A DNA stretch of 64,000 nucleotides from Craterostigma plantagineum (lineage: Eukaryota; Streptophyta; Magnoliopsida; Lamiales; Linderniaceae), in the NCBI GenBank assembly GCA_027422505.1, contig JAPQWV010001410.1, positions 25,788 to 89,787 on the forward strand, given 5' to 3'. The position numbers were made by a program, and so were the translations under genes. Shown piece by piece: positions 24,678 to 35,835 of this stretch. Each line of letters opens with the position of its first letter. Position 1 is the stretch's first letter. The notes beneath the pieces are model-generated. The model did no database searches. It had not been told where the DNA came from and was given only the letters and a program-made list of their open reading frames with translations.

Positions 24678-24705
24678 AAATTAGATTCTATGAATTGCTG
24701 GAATA
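24678..24705. repeat. 28-bp direct repeat, right copy
   Basis: Identical to 16717-16744. It begins immediately where the plus-strand viral similarity stops. Confidence 0.9.
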
Positions 24706-26238
24706 TTGAAAAGTAAGTATCTTTTTCATTTGATTTTGTACGCAAAGGTAATATCATAAAATAAAATAAAAAAAAACTTATGAATTTGTGCCGCTGAAGG
24801 GGATATTTACCACTTCGATGCAATTGCAATTTGCAACTACAAGTTATATGAATTGAAATAAAATGCAAATTTAAATAAAATAACGTGCAATACAATTATA
24901 CATACATTTCTTTACAAAATCATCACATAGCACCTGTTTTGGTGGCAACATCTTCGTTAGCTTACGTTACCTATTTTATATGCCTAAACGTTAACATTCT
25001 AGAATAATCAAATAATCAGACAACTACCGACCGGTAAAAAAGTACTTCTATTAAATTTTATATATACAATATTGATGCGATTCATATCAGATTAATTTTT
25101 ATATTAATCACAGCCAAACAGCATGTATACATTCTTCCATCATCGAATTGCTCGGTCATCTTAATTGAGCTGACCACGTTGGGTGTGACAATGTGAGATC
25201 GTAGTTTTCAACTTATGTGAAAATATATTTAAATTAATTATGAAAAAAGGTATAGGCAACCACAGCATATAATATACTAATGATATGATATGATATATTT
25301 TCTTGTAAATTCTGGTGAAAATGACACTCCTTTGTCGGAACGTGCTGACACGTAGTGTATCAGCGTATCTTTCGATTGATTATATGAGATGATTTAATGT
25401 GAACATAATAATAATGTATGATCATCAATCACCGAGTGAAAACGGACCAATTATACTTGACTTCACCAACTAATTATGGTAAAAGAAAAGAAAAACAAAT
25501 AATAGAAATTACGTGAGTTTTGAAGTGCTGGGCTGGAGCACCTCTACCTACTGAACTTTTAACATAAACAAATATTGAAAAGTTTTTTTTTTTTCGAAAG
25601 GAACAAATAATGAAAAGTTGATCAATAAGTATATACTCTGTTACCATATTTGATTTAGAAAAGGTGAAATTACCAAACATCGAATTTTCGATATTTTCTC
25701 TGACAAAGTCACAAAATAAGTTGAAATTTTGAGTATGAAATATTCTGAGCAGTAGGCCCGTATGATATCCGACCCATCGAAAAAAACTCTGTATAATATT
25801 AGTGATGCATATTAATAAAAACAAAATCTGTATAATTTGATTAGTACCCAAATTGTTGGTCCAATACATAAGCTATATAAATCAACACCAGAACCTTCTA
25901 GAAAAAAAATTAAAATAAAGGACTAGCATTTGCCAAAAGAGAAACTTGAGAGAGAACAATTAAACATTGTTCAACATTATCATAATTCGAAGCACAATAA
26001 CAATTAATTTCGTAGGAAACGAAAATTCAATTGAAGTGTTAATCAATGAAAAACCTTAATCTAATCAATCTAATTCTACCCAGAGATGTATATCCATCTA
26101 TCTCTCTCTATCAACCCTGTACAGAAGTCATACAAAAGAATCAAACACAAAAAAAAAAAGAAAAAGAAACACAGAAATCATTGATCGTAACGGTTGACGT
26201 TCATCACTTGCATCAAAATATTACTTTTCGGAAGGTGA
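24706..26238. other. AT-rich intergenic stretch downstream of GATL
   Basis: No gene was recognised. The part near 26238 should hold the 3' UTR of the minus-strand GATL gene. Only weak ORFs occur (25869-25474 minus shows no known domain). Confidence 0.5.
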
Positions 26239-27293
26239 TTATTTCCCATTGTATAAATCATAAGGTTCCCAAATATAATCCAATGGACATGGCCTCATCT
26301 CATCGAGCCTAGCCCAAGGCTTTCCTTTCCCACTCCAATGCATTAGGCTCACCGGCCCAGGGTGCAACGGCCGACAAGAACCGGCCACGTTGTCGCCGCC
26401 GAGGCCGTGCTGGTTCCAGCGGTGGTCCACAGCCTCCACGCCGCCGCCGAACACCAGCAAGAACGGCGGCAGAGAGCCCAGCTCGTATATCCTCTTCTTC
26501 CTCTGCACTGCCATCCACTGCTCTATCTTCTCCCTAAAATGTCCTTCCCTCCATTTCTCAAGATCTATCACCATCACACCCGTGTTGAAGTAGCACGGGT
26601 TTTTCGACCCGAAAACGCCGGATAGGGTCGGGTCGGACCAGAAAGCGTCGGTGAAGTACTTTGTGAAGTTGGCGTGGCAGTACTCCGGCGCGGCGACGAC
26701 TTTGCCGGGGGAGAGCTCGACTTCCCAGAGCTTTCTGACGTCGTCGACGAGGATGAGATCTGAGTCCAGGTATATGACACGTGTCACCGACGGGTCAAGG
26801 ACGTCGCCGAGGTAGTTACGGGCGTAGTTCAGAGGGTTTTCCAGCGCCGACCGTACGGAGGAGGAGATGAGGTTCATCACGGCGTCTTCCCGGAAGACGT
26901 AGACTCTGAAGCTGAGGAGGGAAACGCCGAGCGAACCAATCGCGTGAGGACGCGTGGGCTGGCGATGGGGTCGAACTCCGCGGAGATGAAGTGGAAGAAG
27001 ACATTCTCCGGGCAGGCGGCGTGGCGGAGGACGGAGTGGACGGCGGCCATGGAGCCGCGGAGGTACTCGGAATCAAGGGTCATGGCCACGTGGACGAATG
27101 AGGGGTCTCCTCCACGCGGGCAGTCGGCGGGGCTGTTGGAATATTGCGGTGCTTCGGAGAATATTCCGGCGCCGCCGTAGTCTTCCGGCGTGGTGCGGAT
27201 AGTGTGGGAGATCAACGGCGTGGATAGTAGGATGAGGAACAAGAATCCTACGGCGGAGATTGGAGGAGGGTGAATGAGAAGAAGAAGAACCAT
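26239..27293 (-). pseudogene. Galacturonosyltransferase-like (GATL) gene with one frameshift
   Basis: A glycosyltransferase family 8 enzyme, expected in the Golgi, acting in pectin or xylan synthesis. The ATG at 27293 gives a hydrophobic N-terminus (FLFLILLSTPLI), then [20 protein letters not shown] in the first frame (27293-26877). The second frame (upstream of 26880 to the stop at 26239) has [13 protein letters not shown], the DxD motif in [63 protein letters not shown] and [14 protein letters not shown]. Both parts follow the family without a gap and total about 350 residues, the normal GATL size; GATL genes are usually intronless. The single frame change lies near 26911-26925, in the run encoding FPSS. 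It is either a sequencing error in an active gene or a recent inactivation. Which GATL subgroup is not decided. Confidence 0.9.
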
Positions 27294-27586
27294 TTTTTTT
27301 TTTGTGAGAAACGGTTCGTTCTTTTGGTTTTGTGGGTTGGAGCTTTTTGCAAATGTGAATGTGTTCGTATGTATTGAATGATGAAGTCAATGAACGAATG
27401 TACAGACACGGCTAAGAGATTGACAGCTGGGATTATAACATGATAACATGTCATAAAGAGAGGTTGTAATAACTAATCAATTTTAATTTCATGAAATTAT
27501 TCAAGGACTCTGATTTTATAGCAATCCATTAGTTAAATGAGGCGAAATATGTGGTGGAGTAAAAATGTTAACAATGAAAGATAAAA

Positions 27587-27595
27587 ATGCCTTAC
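27587..27595. repeat. 9-bp target-site duplication of the OTU MULE, left copy
   Basis: atgccttac, identical to 31237-31245. Confidence 0.9.
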
Positions 27596-28127
27596 GGGTA
27601 ATTCTATTGGCACCCCCTTAATTCTATATATACCTCCTAATTAATATAATTTGTAAGTAGATTATTACATATTACCAATTAAAAATTAACTATTTTAAAC
27701 TATTAAATACTTACCAATTTTAAAATGTTGGATAATTACCATTAAATAGTCCCAAATATCCATCTAAGGAAACCAAAGAGATTATTATTTCCATGAATGA
27801 TGAAACACACGTTGTACATGGCATATACAATTATTAGATGAAGATTTACTTTCACATATTTAGAGTGATACTTTGATCGACGTTGCATATATAACATAGT
27901 TACAATTATTAGACTGTATTTCTTTCAAGGTAGAAGGTGACGCGAGACGTGTTTGGGCGCGAATTTGAGTTCTCTCCTTTTTCCAATAGACAAAAGCCTA
28001 TTCAACGCTAACATGATACCGGTAATTGATAACTTAGCACTTGAATTTACTGTATTTTTTATCTCGTTAAATATATTCTTATTTCTTTTATTACTTATTT
28101 TCTCACATATTTCTTATGCATATTTAG

Positions 28128-29940
28128 GTTAATGACATTTATGAAATAATCGAAGATGATGAACATAGAGAAAGTGATGACACAAATGATGATGTGACTT
28201 GCAAATTTTTCACTGAAAAGGTATATTTTTCATCAGTTATTATATATATATATATATATATTTTTATTACTATTGTTATTATTATAATATATATGTGCTA
28301 GTCTAGTTTCTAAACAATAATTTTTTAGGTGTTCGATTCTCGAGAAGATTTAATTTATTGGGTGCAAAATATGGGAACAAGTCTTGGATACGTAATTGTC
28401 ACTAAAAGATCAAGGACATACTCCGGTGGAAAGTGTTCGAAAGTTATATTTCAATGCGACCGTGCTGGTATCTACAAAAGTAAAAAAACCTCTACAAGAA
28501 ATACCGGCACAAAAAAGGTTGGTTGTCCGTTTGAACTAAAGGGAACATCAACGCCAAGTAATTGCTGGAAGCTGACCATTATATGTGGAATACACAATCA
28601 TGAACCTGCAGTGGATCTTGAAGGTCATCCATATTCAAGACGGCTTTCTAAAAATGAAGATATATTAGTTGAAGATCTGTCAAAAAAGAACGTGAAACCG
28701 CGAGCTATCCTGTCAACACTCAAGAAGCATAATGTGGATAATGTTTCAACAATCAAAACGATATATAATGCTCGTCAAAAGTTTCGGGCGATGGCAAAAG
28801 ATGGTGAAACTCAAATGCAGGTTGTTATGTCTTTTTTGCATGAAAAAGGCTATATTTTTTAAAGTCGTTCCAATAGCTTAACCAATGAGTTGGAAGATTT
28901 ATTTTTCGCCCATCCAAAATCGTTGGAGATATGGCATGCATTTCCGCATGTGCTTTTGATGGACGCAACATACAAAACAAATAGATACAAAATGCCTCTT
29001 CTTGAAATTATTGGCGTAAATATGACCTTCTGCATAGCATTCGTTCTAATGCATAAAGAGTAAATCGACGATGGATGGATGCGTTCGTTCTCCACGTGTT
29101 ATAGTCACAGATAGGGAGTTGGCTTTACTAAAAGCATGCAACAACATTTTTCCGGAAGCTAAGGGGTTACTCTGCAGATGGCACATTTATAGAAGTATTA
29201 TGAAGAAGTGCAGGCCTTCAATAACATCAAGCAAAGCATGGAATTCTTTATATAAGGCATGGACAACACTGGTTGAATCTGAAACAGATGCAAGGTACTT
29301 GTCCAACTTGGCACATCTTGAAGCAACATTACATGATTTTCTAGGTATTCTTTAATGTATATTTAATTTTCTATGTTAAATTATTTATAAATTGTTATCA
29401 TAAGAACTTAATAAGCTTGTATAATTTCAGGTGTAATTGATTATCTAAATAATCATTGGTTGACGCCTTACAAGGAGATGTTTGTATCTGCTTGGACCGA
29501 CAAATTTCTTAACTTCGGAAATCACACAACAAATAGAGTAGAGAGTCAGCACGCTAAGTTAAAACGGTATTTGGAGTCTTCACAATCAAATTTGGAGACA
29601 TCATTATCTTTTATTCAGCAGGTAATCAAGTCTCAAGTTACGGCTATTAAAGCAAGTATTGAACAAAGCAAGATTCTCATTCGGCATAATTCACCGAGCC
29701 TCACTATGGAAAATTGCGTGGTTTGTTTCTATTCATGCGCTTGAAATAATATTTAAGGAATTTGAACGATCAAAAGAAGCTGAATCTATTTCTGAAAGTT
29801 GTGGATGCCAGCTTCGTACAAGTCATGGACTGTCATGTGCACATGAGCAGGTCATGTATTTCAGTAAAGGGCAGCCTATCCCGTTAGATTTAGTTGACTA
29901 TTTTGGAGGAAACTTGACCTTTCACCTTGCACATCTCTAG
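28128..29940 (+). pseudogene. MULE transposase (FAR1-type N-terminus, DDE core, SWIM)
   Basis: A short acidic first exon (about 28128-28219) ends at a GT and continues after an intron at 28328 with VFDSREDLIYWVQNMG. The N-terminal DNA-binding block includes KVIFQCDRAGIYKSKK and GCPFELKG, and the WKLTIICGIHNHEP cluster is typical of FAR1/MULE proteins. A stop at 28860 follows a run of T. The next frame has HVLLMDATYKTNRYKMPLLE (first catalytic Asp). The block 29071-29355 has VIVTDRELALLKACNN (second Asp) and LLCRWHI. 29460-29744 has NHTTNRVESQHAKLKRYLE (catalytic Glu region). The block ending at 29940 has the SWIM-like CGCQLRTSHGLSCAHE. At least three breaks are visible; some may be introns (one at about 29345-29430). 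Confidence 0.85.
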
Positions 29941-29969
29941 AAGAAGACGAGTTATGTTGTGATATTGAG

Positions 29970-30860
29970 TTGCAAGTGATTAATGCGCAATTTGAAAAGC
30001 AGTCAAGAACGGGAAAACTCAGTATTTTGAGGAAGTTAAGAGAGATAATTGCACCATCTACAACATTGCTTTGTGAACCAGAAATTCATATTACCCGTGG
30101 GCGTCCCTCCAGTAAAGCTAAAAGTTCAGCGCCAGTTCGAGAACATCTTCGACGTAGTTGTTCACCTATATCAAAAATCAGTGACCGAGATGATGCACAA
30201 TTTCTAAAAAAAACCAAGTACAGTCACTCTTCGGATCCACAACATTCTTTCCATCCATATATTCATCAATTTCCAACTATACTTCAACCTTAAATCAGAG
30301 AAGTGCAAGATGTAAAATCTGATGGAAACTGTGGTTTTCGAGCAATAGCTATATGTCTTGGTCTTCAAGAGGACGAATGGATTATCATTCGACGTAACTT
30401 GATTGAAGAGTTGGAGATGTATAAATTACAATATATCGACATGTTTGGTGCTGAAGGGTGGCTCAATGTCTATAATTCGCTAAATTTCTTCGAGTCAGGT
30501 AGTCATGCACCGTATGAGCATTGGATGACTATGCCTAATATGGGTGTCTTGATTGCTTCGAAGTATAATGTGATATTGCACATTATAAGCAACAAAGGTA
30601 GTCTGACATACTTACCACTTCGGTCTGCTCCGCCACCATGGTATCTTCATGTTTCTATTGCAATCGGTCATGTTAATGATAATCACTACGTCAAAGTTTC
30701 ACTATCAGAAGGCTACCCTATGCCGAGTATTATGCCACAATGGGTTTATTTCAGAGAAAAATGTGCAGCAGCATGGATTACCCCTTATGTTAGTCGTATT
30801 AATAATTACGAAAAAATATTGCGTTCTAGTTGTGCTCCTGATTATGTTATATTGAATTAA
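29970..30860 (+). pseudogene. C-terminal OTU-type cysteine protease domain of the MULE
   Basis: 29970-30293 is a basic Ser/Arg-rich linker ending at TAA (30291-30293). In the same frame 30303-30860 encodes an OTU-like domain, and the first start-like codon there is GTG, not ATG. So this was one protein interrupted by a single stop. The catalytic Cys motif SDGNCGFRAIA is present near the start, and the His region HVNDNHYVKVSL (about residue 125 of 185) is present. OTU proteases remove ubiquitin or ubiquitin-like proteins, and MULE proteins with OTU-like or Ulp-like protease domains are known in plants. Activity here is an inference. Confidence 0.8.
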
Positions 30861-31236
30861 TTAAAAAGAATATTTATTATTGTTATTTTTAATGAGCTTG
30901 TTTAACTTTGCATAAACATATTTATTATTAATAAATTTTTAAAATTTTAATATTTTAAAGTAAATATAAATGTGTGGCTATTAATAAAATATACAATAAT
31001 AGGTAAATTAAAATATTGTATTGTTATATCATTGGATAAAATGAGTTAATTAATGTTGTTGAATAACTTGTGCAATTAATGCTTTGAATAACTTATGCTT
31101 TTAATGTTGTTGAATTCTACATAAACTAATAAAAATATCATAATTGTTGAATTCATTAAGTAGGCAACAAAATTCAAGAGTTAGGGGGTGTAAAAAAGGG
31201 GTGTAAATAGTAGAGGGGGTGTCAATAGTATGACCC

Positions 31237-31245
31237 ATGCCTTAC
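31237..31245. repeat. 9-bp target-site duplication of the OTU MULE, right copy
   Basis: atgccttac, identical to 27587-27595. Confidence 0.9.
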
Positions 31246-31259
31246 AATACAATAAAGGA

Positions 31260-32330
31260 GGGCAAATTACTTATCAGTCCCACTTGAGTTTTAAACTTCC
31301 TGTTCAGTACCACGAAAATTTCTTCCTATTAAGTACCACCCATCTGCAAAAAATTGTGTTTAATATCCCAAACAGTGAACTGAAGAAATTACCCTTTTCA
31401 AATCAAAACTGGGAATTGTACCAACTGTTTTGATTATTATACCAATTATTATCACTAACTATACCAACTGTTAGGTTATTATACCAACAAAATTGGAACA
31501 CTATACCACTGTTGGTATAATAACGACAGCTTAAACTCTGGTATAATTGCGACAACAGTTGGTATAGTAATCAAAACAGTTGGTATAATCTAATTTCGCT
31601 GTATAAGATTAGAATAACATTATTTACTTGTAATAACGAAAACAGATGGTATTATTTCCTCAATTTCTGATATAACAGCAAAATCCGTGTGTATAATGCC
31701 TAATTTTTTGTTATAAACTTATAATAAACTTTATTTATTGGTATAATTACGAAAACAAATAGTACAATTTTTATAATTTCTGGTATAATAGCAAATCAGT
31801 TGGTATAATATCCAATATCGTTGTATAAAATTCAAATATCATTATTTAGTGGTATACTAACGAAAACATATGGTATAATTTCAACAGTTTCTGGTATAAT
31901 AGAGAAATCAGTTGGTATAGTGTCCAATATTTTGGTATAAAAATATAATAACGTTATTTATCGGTATAATAACGGAAACATATGGTATAATTTCTACAAT
32001 TTCTGGTATAATAGAAAAATCAGTTGGTATAATGTCCAACTTCGTGTTATAAATTTAAATAGTGTTAATTATTGGTATAATAACGAAAACTTGGTATGAT
32101 TTCTACTATTTCTGGTATAATTTCAAATTTGTTCAGTATAATAACGAATTTTGTTGGTATAATTAATGTGAAAATAATTAGAAAGTGTGAGACAGAGGCG
32201 TCTTTTCAATGCTGAAAAGACCATTTTAGGTAGTAAACAGGCAGAAAATTCTCAAATAAGTATTAAACAGGAATAAATAATTTGATGGGTATTTACGAGG
32301 AATTTTTATACCTTAATAAGGAATTAGCCC
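31260..32330. mobile_element. Non-autonomous MULE with internal minisatellite
   Basis: The ends are inverted: left GGGCAAATTACTTATCAG, right the complement of GGGCTAATTCCTTATTAAG. The flanks aataaagga (31251-31259) and aataaagaa (32331-32339) form a 9-bp duplication with one mismatch, which fits Mutator-like insertion. There is no coding potential. It lies only 14 bp from the right TSD of the OTU MULE. Confidence 0.75.
31637..32160. repeat. Minisatellite with ~111-bp period, GGTATAAT-rich
   Basis: The block beginning CGAAAACA...GGTATAATTTC starts at 31637, 31750, 31861, 31973 (CGGAAACA) and 32084, giving spacings of 113, 111, 112 and 111 bp. Each unit carries four to five GGTATAAT-like submotifs about 20-25 bp apart; looser copies extend left to about 31430. 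It fills the middle of the MULE MITE. Confidence 0.85.
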
Positions 32331-32688
32331 AATAAAGAACCACACAAGTTAGTTGCGCGCGTGCGTTATAACTGAGCTCAAGGTTTACGAAAATGCACGC
32401 GCTGATAGCACGAAGCTTTTTTCATGAATGCATTTCTAATTGTAGTTGGTAGTTGCTATATAATGTGGTACTAATATATATTGAATATTTAAATTGCAAA
32501 TGATATGCCTCAAATTTTAAGCTAATGTTCAATACGATGTCTTTAAAAAACGAGATTGCTCCCTCTTGTTCCCGATGGAATGTAGTTACTGTCTTGGCTC
32601 TTGGATAAGGACTTTATGCCCCCAGTTTTTTAGGACCCATAACTTTAATTTAGTAATATAATTATGTAAACGATAAACATATTAATTA
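32331..32688. other. Intergenic stretch, nothing recognised
   Basis: No ORF of interest and no transposon terminus between the minisatellite MITE and the Harbinger-like element. Confidence 0.5.
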
Positions 32689-32928
32689 GATCATCTCCAA
32701 CCGAGAAGCGCATCCTCAAACTCAAACGCATTCTCAAACTCAAAATGCAGTCATTCTTTTCCAACCGATCAACTCATTTTCAAACCCAAAAGACTATTTT
32801 ATAATATTCGTTTCCACACCAATTTTTACAAATTTCAATACCCACATATTTTACTATTATTATTATTATAATTTAATAATATAGCATAATTAATATAACT
32901 TACAAAATTATTGATTTTATACACATAA

Positions 32929-32937
32929 TTTAATTAT
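32929..32937. repeat. 9-bp target-site duplication of MULE B, left copy
   Basis: tttaattat, identical to 39504-39512. Confidence 0.88.
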
Positions 32938-33009
32938 GGCTTTTTAATTAAAATAAAGGGATTTAAATGAAAAGTTATTAAAGTAGGGTCGGTTCGCTCA
33001 AAATTAATA

Positions 33010-33225
33010 AAATCGCGTGAAACGCGTTTAATCGACGCGACGACGCGCCCATTAGGCGCGACGTCCGTTGAATCGGGCTCGATCAAGCTTAACGCGGGCC
33101 GTTTTTCTGAAAAGATCGATTGGGCCGAAGGTCGGCCCAATTGACTGGTCGTCGCGACTAATGGACGCGTCGTCGCGCCTAATGGTCGCGACGTCGCGTT
33201 GAATAAAGCCGCGACGCCTCTTTTC
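33010..33225. repeat. CpG-rich subterminal array, left end of MULE B
   Basis: Repeated units of the type CCATTAGGCGCGACGTC and GTCGCGACTAATGGACGCG in both orientations, in otherwise AT-rich DNA. The same motif class is found at 39160-39430 and at both ends of MULE A. Confidence 0.75.
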
Positions 33226-33638
33226 TTCCTCATTTCTTCTCCTCTCATCCCTTCGGTTCCTCCGGCGAAATCTCGGGCGATTGTTGCGCGCGTTTAAATA
33301 GTGATTGATCCGTTATTCCTCGTCATCGTCGATTAAGCTTCGTTTGTATGAAACTCCTAATTTGTTTAAATCTTGTTTTTGATGTTTCGTTAGATTTCGT
33401 CGAATACTTGCGTTTATTTGTGTTTTGGTATAATTTATGCTCTAGATATTATGGGTTGCTTAGTATGCTGATATAACACATTAATTTTAGATAATTGGTT
33501 CGATTTAGAAATTTTTCCTAATTTAGAAACCTAATTTGAAATTAGGATTTCTAGGTTATTTGATTCGAATGTTAGTACATGAGTCAATTGTTTGTTTATT
33601 GTTATTTGTTGCGATATTGACTTTGAAACGCTATTTAG

Positions 33639-35498
33639 GATGGATACGAACGAATATTGCTGTCCGATCGACAGATCATTTCTCATATTCCAGGATAGTC
33701 ATCGTTGTAACGATGTACTATCCAATGCTGATGGTGCCCTCGGCACGCCTTTGACCGTTAGGGATTGGAGAGTGTCGTCTGGGGTAAGCTTTCACGACTG
33801 GTGCAGTTGCACGGTCGTATTCTGGAGAGGTTGGATACTATGTCCTTCTACGACGTGTATAGTTGTGGATCTCAGAAGTTAGATCCACACTTGATCACGC
33901 CCTCGTAGAGAGGTGGAGGAAGGAGACGCATACGTTTCACTTGCCTGTGGGTGAGGCCACCGTCACTCTTGAGGACGTCAGTGTGCTGTGGGGACTCCCC
34001 GTTGATGGATCACTCAGTCAAGGTGTTATCCAACACAGGACGCAGGATCAGTGGCTCGATTACTTGGAGGAGCTGACTGGTTACAGACTGGCTGTGGGGG
34101 CATACACCGGGGCCTGGATTCGTATATTACCTGTGCAGCCCGTTATTATCCTTCCTCGAGTCCACATGATGCCCACCGAAGAAGATGGAATTCAGTTGCC
34201 CATGCCGCCACATGCTGCGAGTAGTAAGACGTTGTTTATCTTTATTGCGTACTGCTAGAATATGTTTCCTAGAATATTATATATATTTAATAGATTTTTC
34301 TTAAAATATTCTATTTTTTTTATATATTTATCTTTTAAAATATTTGTTATTTTAATATTTTTCCTTAAAAGGTTTATATATATTTTTTTTATTTCAGGTG
34401 GAATGCGCTTTTCGATCATACGACATCGACGCGCTCGAATTTGCGTGCGATTCGGGAGTCGATCGAGCAGTTCGTCTGGGCACCCTACTACGATCAGGCA
34501 CCAGAGATTATGGCGTTGAGAGCTGACTCTCGACCAGCATGCGTTTGGTCGTCGTGTCCACTCATCTTCTACAACATTGTTGAGTGGCACTATCCCGATC
34601 GCGTGTTGCGACAGTTCGGGATGGTTCAGTCCGTCCCGCAACGTCCGAGACATCTCGATGTTGATCTTCATCGGCACAGTACGCGTAACGTCACGGGAAG
34701 GGATTGGAGGTCCTTCCACGAGCAGTACGAAGCCTTAGGTGTCTCGGTACGAGAGAATGGTCGATGCGATGGAGATAGTTGGCGGGGCGCAGTGCACTCC
34801 AGATTATTATCCATGATACTGGAGTGTCACCCGACTTTACATTTCTCCATCGACGATCCACATGGACCGAGGATTCCAGATGGGAGACGGTGCATTTATC
34901 GACGTTATGATTAGTTATTTATCCTTTTTTTAATTTTTTTTATTTTGGACGTGTCGTTTAACATGTGACTTGTTACCTATTAGGCACAGCACGTCGATAG
35001 GGCCGAGGTGATATTTACAGGTGGAGATCTGCAAGGATGACTGGATATCAAACATCAGATGCAGGGTCTTTTCCTTGACAGACGACAGCGAAGACATGTG
35101 CCGTTCGTTGAACACATGAGTGGCCCGTCATCAGATGCAGGGTCTTTTCCTTGACAGACGACAGCGAACACATGAGTGGCCCGTCATCTTCGTGTGGTCT
35201 GACGCAGGACCTTGGCCCGTCGTCTTCACGTGGTCGCACGTTACAGTACGGTGATGGTAGTTACTTTACACCGATGGGTTACGGTGTCCGTTACGACGAT
35301 GATGATGATGACGACGAAGCAATGCCTCCGTATCAGCCATTTGTGCAGGAGTCACCGCCGCAACCCCAGCAGCGACGTCGTCGCCCTGAGCAGCCCGATG
35401 CTCCAGTTGACCCTGCACAGGACCAGACGACCACGCAGATGTGGCACAGGAGGGCATTATATTCATTAGTTTTATTTTTTGTATTTTTATATAATTAG
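33639..35498 (+). pseudogene. Plant mobile domain (PMD) gene carried by MULE B
   Basis: PMD proteins (the MAIN/MAIL1-type domain, often annotated as serine/threonine phosphatase 7 long form homologue) occur as host genes and as transposon cargo. 33639-33880 encodes a start-like MDTNEYCCP segment with a frame change. 33863-34258 holds the core [20 protein letters not shown] and [16 protein letters not shown] donor near 34225 and a TTTATTTCAG acceptor at about 34398 suggest an intron. The next exon (to 34914) has FVWAPYYDQAPEIMALRADS and IVEWHYPDRVLRQFGM. The tail (35151-35498) has a D-rich run, PPYQPFVQESPPQPQQRRRR and PEQPD. A stop at 34912-34914 and frame changes break it. Role in the transposon is unknown. 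Confidence 0.8.
35053..35190 (+). repeat. 76-bp tandem duplication in the PMD tail
   Basis: catcagatgcagggtctttt starts at 35053 and again at 35129; aacacatgagtggcccgtca occurs at 35111 and again at about 35167. The second unit is about 20 bp shorter. Confidence 0.8.
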
Positions 35499-35835
35499 GA
35501 ACTCGGTTGATTTTTATTTGTGTTTCTTGGTGTCCATGACTTTGCGTACTGTTTTTATACTTCTAGCATCTTTATTAGTCGTAACTAAGGATAATTTTAC
35601 TTTCGAATGCTTAAATACATATCGCACGACGCACTACATCAACCAACAACTACTACATCCATGACTTCATCATCTATTACTTTCGGACAGTCAACGTCCA
35701 CGACCTCTCTGACTCTGTCAACGACTTGAGCTACTTTGATCCATTTCGTTGCGAATACGAGTTGTCTTTGGCCTGCCCGTTCCTCTTCTTCCACGTCGGT
35801 CTTCATTATGTACTAACAAAAAAATCAGCAGGCTC

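Larger units (their letters stand above)
27596..31236 (+). mobile_element. MULE with OTU-like domain, 3641 bp
   Basis: Perfect 9-bp duplications (atgccttac) flank inverted ends: left GGGTAATTCTATTGGCACCCCC, right the complement of GGGTCATACTATTGACACCCCC, with similarity running about 42 bp. Inside on the plus strand are a FAR1/MULE-type DNA-binding domain, transposase blocks, a SWIM finger and an OTU-type cysteine protease domain. The insertion lies about 300 bp upstream of the GATL start codon, in its probable promoter. The frame breaks suggest it no longer makes full transposase. Confidence 0.92.

Noticed and set aside
26362..27180. Several plus-strand ORFs in GC-rich DNA
   Set aside because: They are antisense shadows of the GATL gene and show no domain.
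30303..30860. OTU domain considered as a free-standing host gene
   Set aside because: It has no ATG, is in frame with the upstream transposase linker and lies within the MULE ends, so it is the transposon's own domain.
31400..32160. Repeat array considered as a CRISPR-like or centromeric satellite
   Set aside because: This is a plant genome; units are contiguous, diverged and bounded by MULE-type ends, so it is a MITE-internal minisatellite.
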